Below, one piece after another: positions 4,830-5,931 of a DNA stretch of 5,931 nucleotides. The notes beneath the pieces were generated by a model, which saw only the letters and a program-made list of their open reading frames with translations, was not told the origin of the DNA and did not search any database. Both the position numbers and the translations under genes were made by a program. Within the stretch, counting starts at the first letter, position 1; every line of letters starts with the position of its first letter. Source of the DNA: Candidatus Saccharimonadales bacterium (GTDB lineage: Bacteria; Patescibacteriota; Saccharimonadia; Saccharimonadales; UBA4665); NCBI GenBank assembly GCA_025450135.1, contig JANWHZ010000040.1, forward strand, positions 1-5,931, in the 5' to 3' direction.

Positions 4830-5720
4830 ATGGCTATGCAATATTACACCTACAGCTCATTTCGTTCACCTCAGTCCGTGCCAGCTCAACAACAACAGAA
4901 GAGATTATCAAAAAAACTGTTTATAGTACTAGCGATTATCGTGGCCATAATACTTATTGCACTGCACTTGTCGTCACAGTCGGCCAAAGCAATTGATACG
5001 CATCCACAGCTTGCGAAAGCTATAACTAGTATCATCAAGGCTAATCCATCAATTAGCATTGGCGTCGCACTCATCGATCTAGGCAGTGACGATACAAGCT
5101 TCACCTATGGTCAAACCACTGCTTTCACAGCCGCCAGCACCACGAAAGTCTTGACTGCAGCGGCGTTTCTACGTGACGTGGAGCAGGGGACGTATAGGCT
5201 CACTATGCCCCTTGGCGTAAGCACCGCCGGATGGCAGCTTCAGGAAATGGTCAACCAGAGCGACAACGACTCGTGGGACATGTTAATGGGCCAGCTCGGC
5301 ACCGCGTCACTCGAGAGCTACGCACATCAGCTTGGACTCGCCTCATATAACCCAGACAACAATACTATCACCCCGCTTGACGAAGCGCGGCTGCTACAGA
5401 AACTTTACCAGCATCAGTTGCTCAATACCGCAGACACGAATTTACTTTTATCGTATATGCAAAACACAAATGACGAGACACTTATCCCCGCGGCGCTTCC
5501 CGTTGGCGCAACGGTATACCACAAATATGGGGAGCTTCTCGACGATGACGATGACGACGCAGGAAATTTTGTGCATGACGCTGCCATCATTTCCTACCAA
5601 GGCAAGCAATTTGTGCTCACTATATATACGAACAAGCTAGACGACCTAGATATCACTACACGGCAGCAGATTATTCATGACATTACCGGAGTCGTAGTGA
5701 AGGCCGAAACCATGTCTTAG
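4830..5720 (+). CDS. Membrane-anchored class A beta-lactamase-like serine hydrolase
   Basis: This 296-residue protein starts with a Gln/Lys-rich cytoplasmic segment (QQQQKRLSKK, 20-29), then a membrane helix (about 30-47) placing the rest outside. The domain (about 58-290) has the penicillin-binding/beta-lactamase fold: nucleophile Ser103-Thr-Thr-Lys106, Ser144-Asp145-Asn146, and His231-Lys232-Tyr233-Gly234 in place of Lys-Thr-Gly. The stretch from SDN to the TP that closes the omega loop is about 15 residues shorter than in TEM-1, and no Glu-x-x-Leu-Asn (Glu166) motif is present. Efficient beta-lactam hydrolysis is therefore doubtful; a peptidoglycan peptidase or slow-acylating role is as likely. 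Six consecutive Asp (238-243) follow the KYG strand. The ATG at 4830 is preferred by the -10 placed 6 bases before it; a reading frame open back to 4704 runs through the intergenic hairpin with no protein-like character. Confidence 0.88.
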   Translation: MAMQYYTYSSFRSPQSVPAQQQQKRLSKKLFIVLAIIVAIILIALHLSSQSAKAIDTHPQLAKAITSIIKANPSISIGVALIDLGSDDTSFTYGQTTAFTAASTTKVLTAAAFLRDVEQGTYRLTMPLGVSTAGWQLQEMVNQSDNDSWDMLMGQLGTASLESYAHQLGLASYNPDNNTITPLDEARLLQKLYQHQLLNTADTNLLLSYMQNTNDETLIPAALPVGATVYHKYGELLDDDDDDAGNFVHDAAIISYQGKQFVLTIYTNKLDDLDITTRQQIIHDITGVVVKAETMS

Positions 5721-5806
5721 CCGCATCTCAGCAGCAGCTGCTATACAGATATGGCATCCCGTTAACTGACTTAATTTCGGCGAAGGTATTGCTCTGGAGC
5801 AGATGT

Positions 5807-5836
5807 CTGGCATTTTTCTATCTGTTATGGTACTAT
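5807..5836 (+). promoter_or_regulatory. Promoter of tRNA-Glu
   Basis: CTGGCA (5807-5812), an 18-base spacer, and an extended -10 TGG-TACTAT (5828-5836) predict a start near 5843, about 9 bases before the mature tRNA. The rest of the 131-base spacer after the serine hydrolase stop holds only weak dyads such as AGCAGCTGCT. Confidence 0.5.
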
Positions 5837-5851
5837 TTCTGAGTCTTATTT

Positions 5852-5927
5852 GGCCCCGTCGTCTAGCGGCCCAGGACACTGGGTTTTCATCCCAGCAACC
5901 GGAGTTCGACTCTCCGCGGGGTCACCA
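5852..5927 (+). tRNA. tRNA-Glu (anticodon UUC)
   Basis: A complete cloverleaf of 76 bases with encoded CCA. The acceptor stem GGCCCCG pairs with CGGGGTC (one G-T at the second pair), followed by discriminator A5924 and CCA (5925-5927). The D-stem is GTC/GAC. The anticodon stem CTGGG/CCCAG (5879-5883 and 5891-5895) holds loop TTTTCAT with anticodon TTC at 5886-5888. The T-arm CGGAG-TTCGACT-CTCCG is standard. It reads GAA and GAG. An extended -10 promoter lies just upstream. Confidence 0.98.
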
Positions 5928-5931
5928 AGCA

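Noticed and set aside
81..5720. Alternative genetic code with TGA read as Gly, as in some CPR lineages
   Set aside because: All seven genes are full length with no in-frame TGA under the standard code, so nothing calls for recoding.
5790..5818. Possible rho-independent terminator after the serine hydrolase (TGCT/AGCA or CAGA/TCTG hairpin before a five-T run)
   Set aside because: Stems are only four pairs, one loop is two bases, and the T-run overlaps the tRNA promoter spacer.

Overview
The window holds seven intact protein genes and one tRNA-Glu gene, packed tightly on both strands. Base composition is near 50% GC by eye, all genes read through with the standard code, and proteins are mostly short. 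Several are single-pass, membrane-anchored proteins with an outer domain. This mix (single-repeat YggT, cupredoxin with an HDH motif instead of the copper Cys, shortened class A beta-lactamase-like hydrolase, SRAP protein) suggests a Patescibacteria/CPR genome, most likely Candidatus Saccharibacteria (TM7). That placement is inference from gene character, not from a marker gene.

Layout: an anchored outer protein of unknown function (81-926, +) converges on a membrane-anchored cupredoxin-like protein (923-1375, -), and their stop codons overlap in one CTAG. A divergent promoter region (1376-1496) leads to a YggT-family membrane protein (1497-1784, +). Next is an SRAP/YedK-type abasic-site DNA-crosslinking protein (1853-2542, +). 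Its stop abuts the stop of a Sad/YneI-like aldehyde dehydrogenase (2543-3913, -), which lies 74 bases downstream of a Nudix hydrolase (3988-4623, -). A 206-base divergent intergenic region with a long imperfect hairpin separates the Nudix gene from a membrane-anchored beta-lactamase-fold serine hydrolase (4830-5720, +). A 131-base spacer with a good promoter precedes tRNA-Glu(UUC) (5852-5927).

The genes do not form one pathway. They look like separately transcribed housekeeping, repair and envelope genes. The strongest shared signal is regulatory: four genes (cupredoxin, aldehyde dehydrogenase, Nudix, serine hydrolase) have a -10-like hexamer ending exactly 6 bases before the ATG and no Shine-Dalgarno sequence. 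This is the geometry of leaderless transcripts starting on the A of AUG. SRAP has the same layout with 7 bases. Only yggT has a clear Shine-Dalgarno sequence, and it sits inside the loop of a 12-bp inverted repeat that also covers its GTG start. Further dyads lie in front of the SRAP gene, the cupredoxin gene and the first gene. I see no mobile element, CRISPR array or convincing rho-independent terminator, and no complete new defence or metabolic system.
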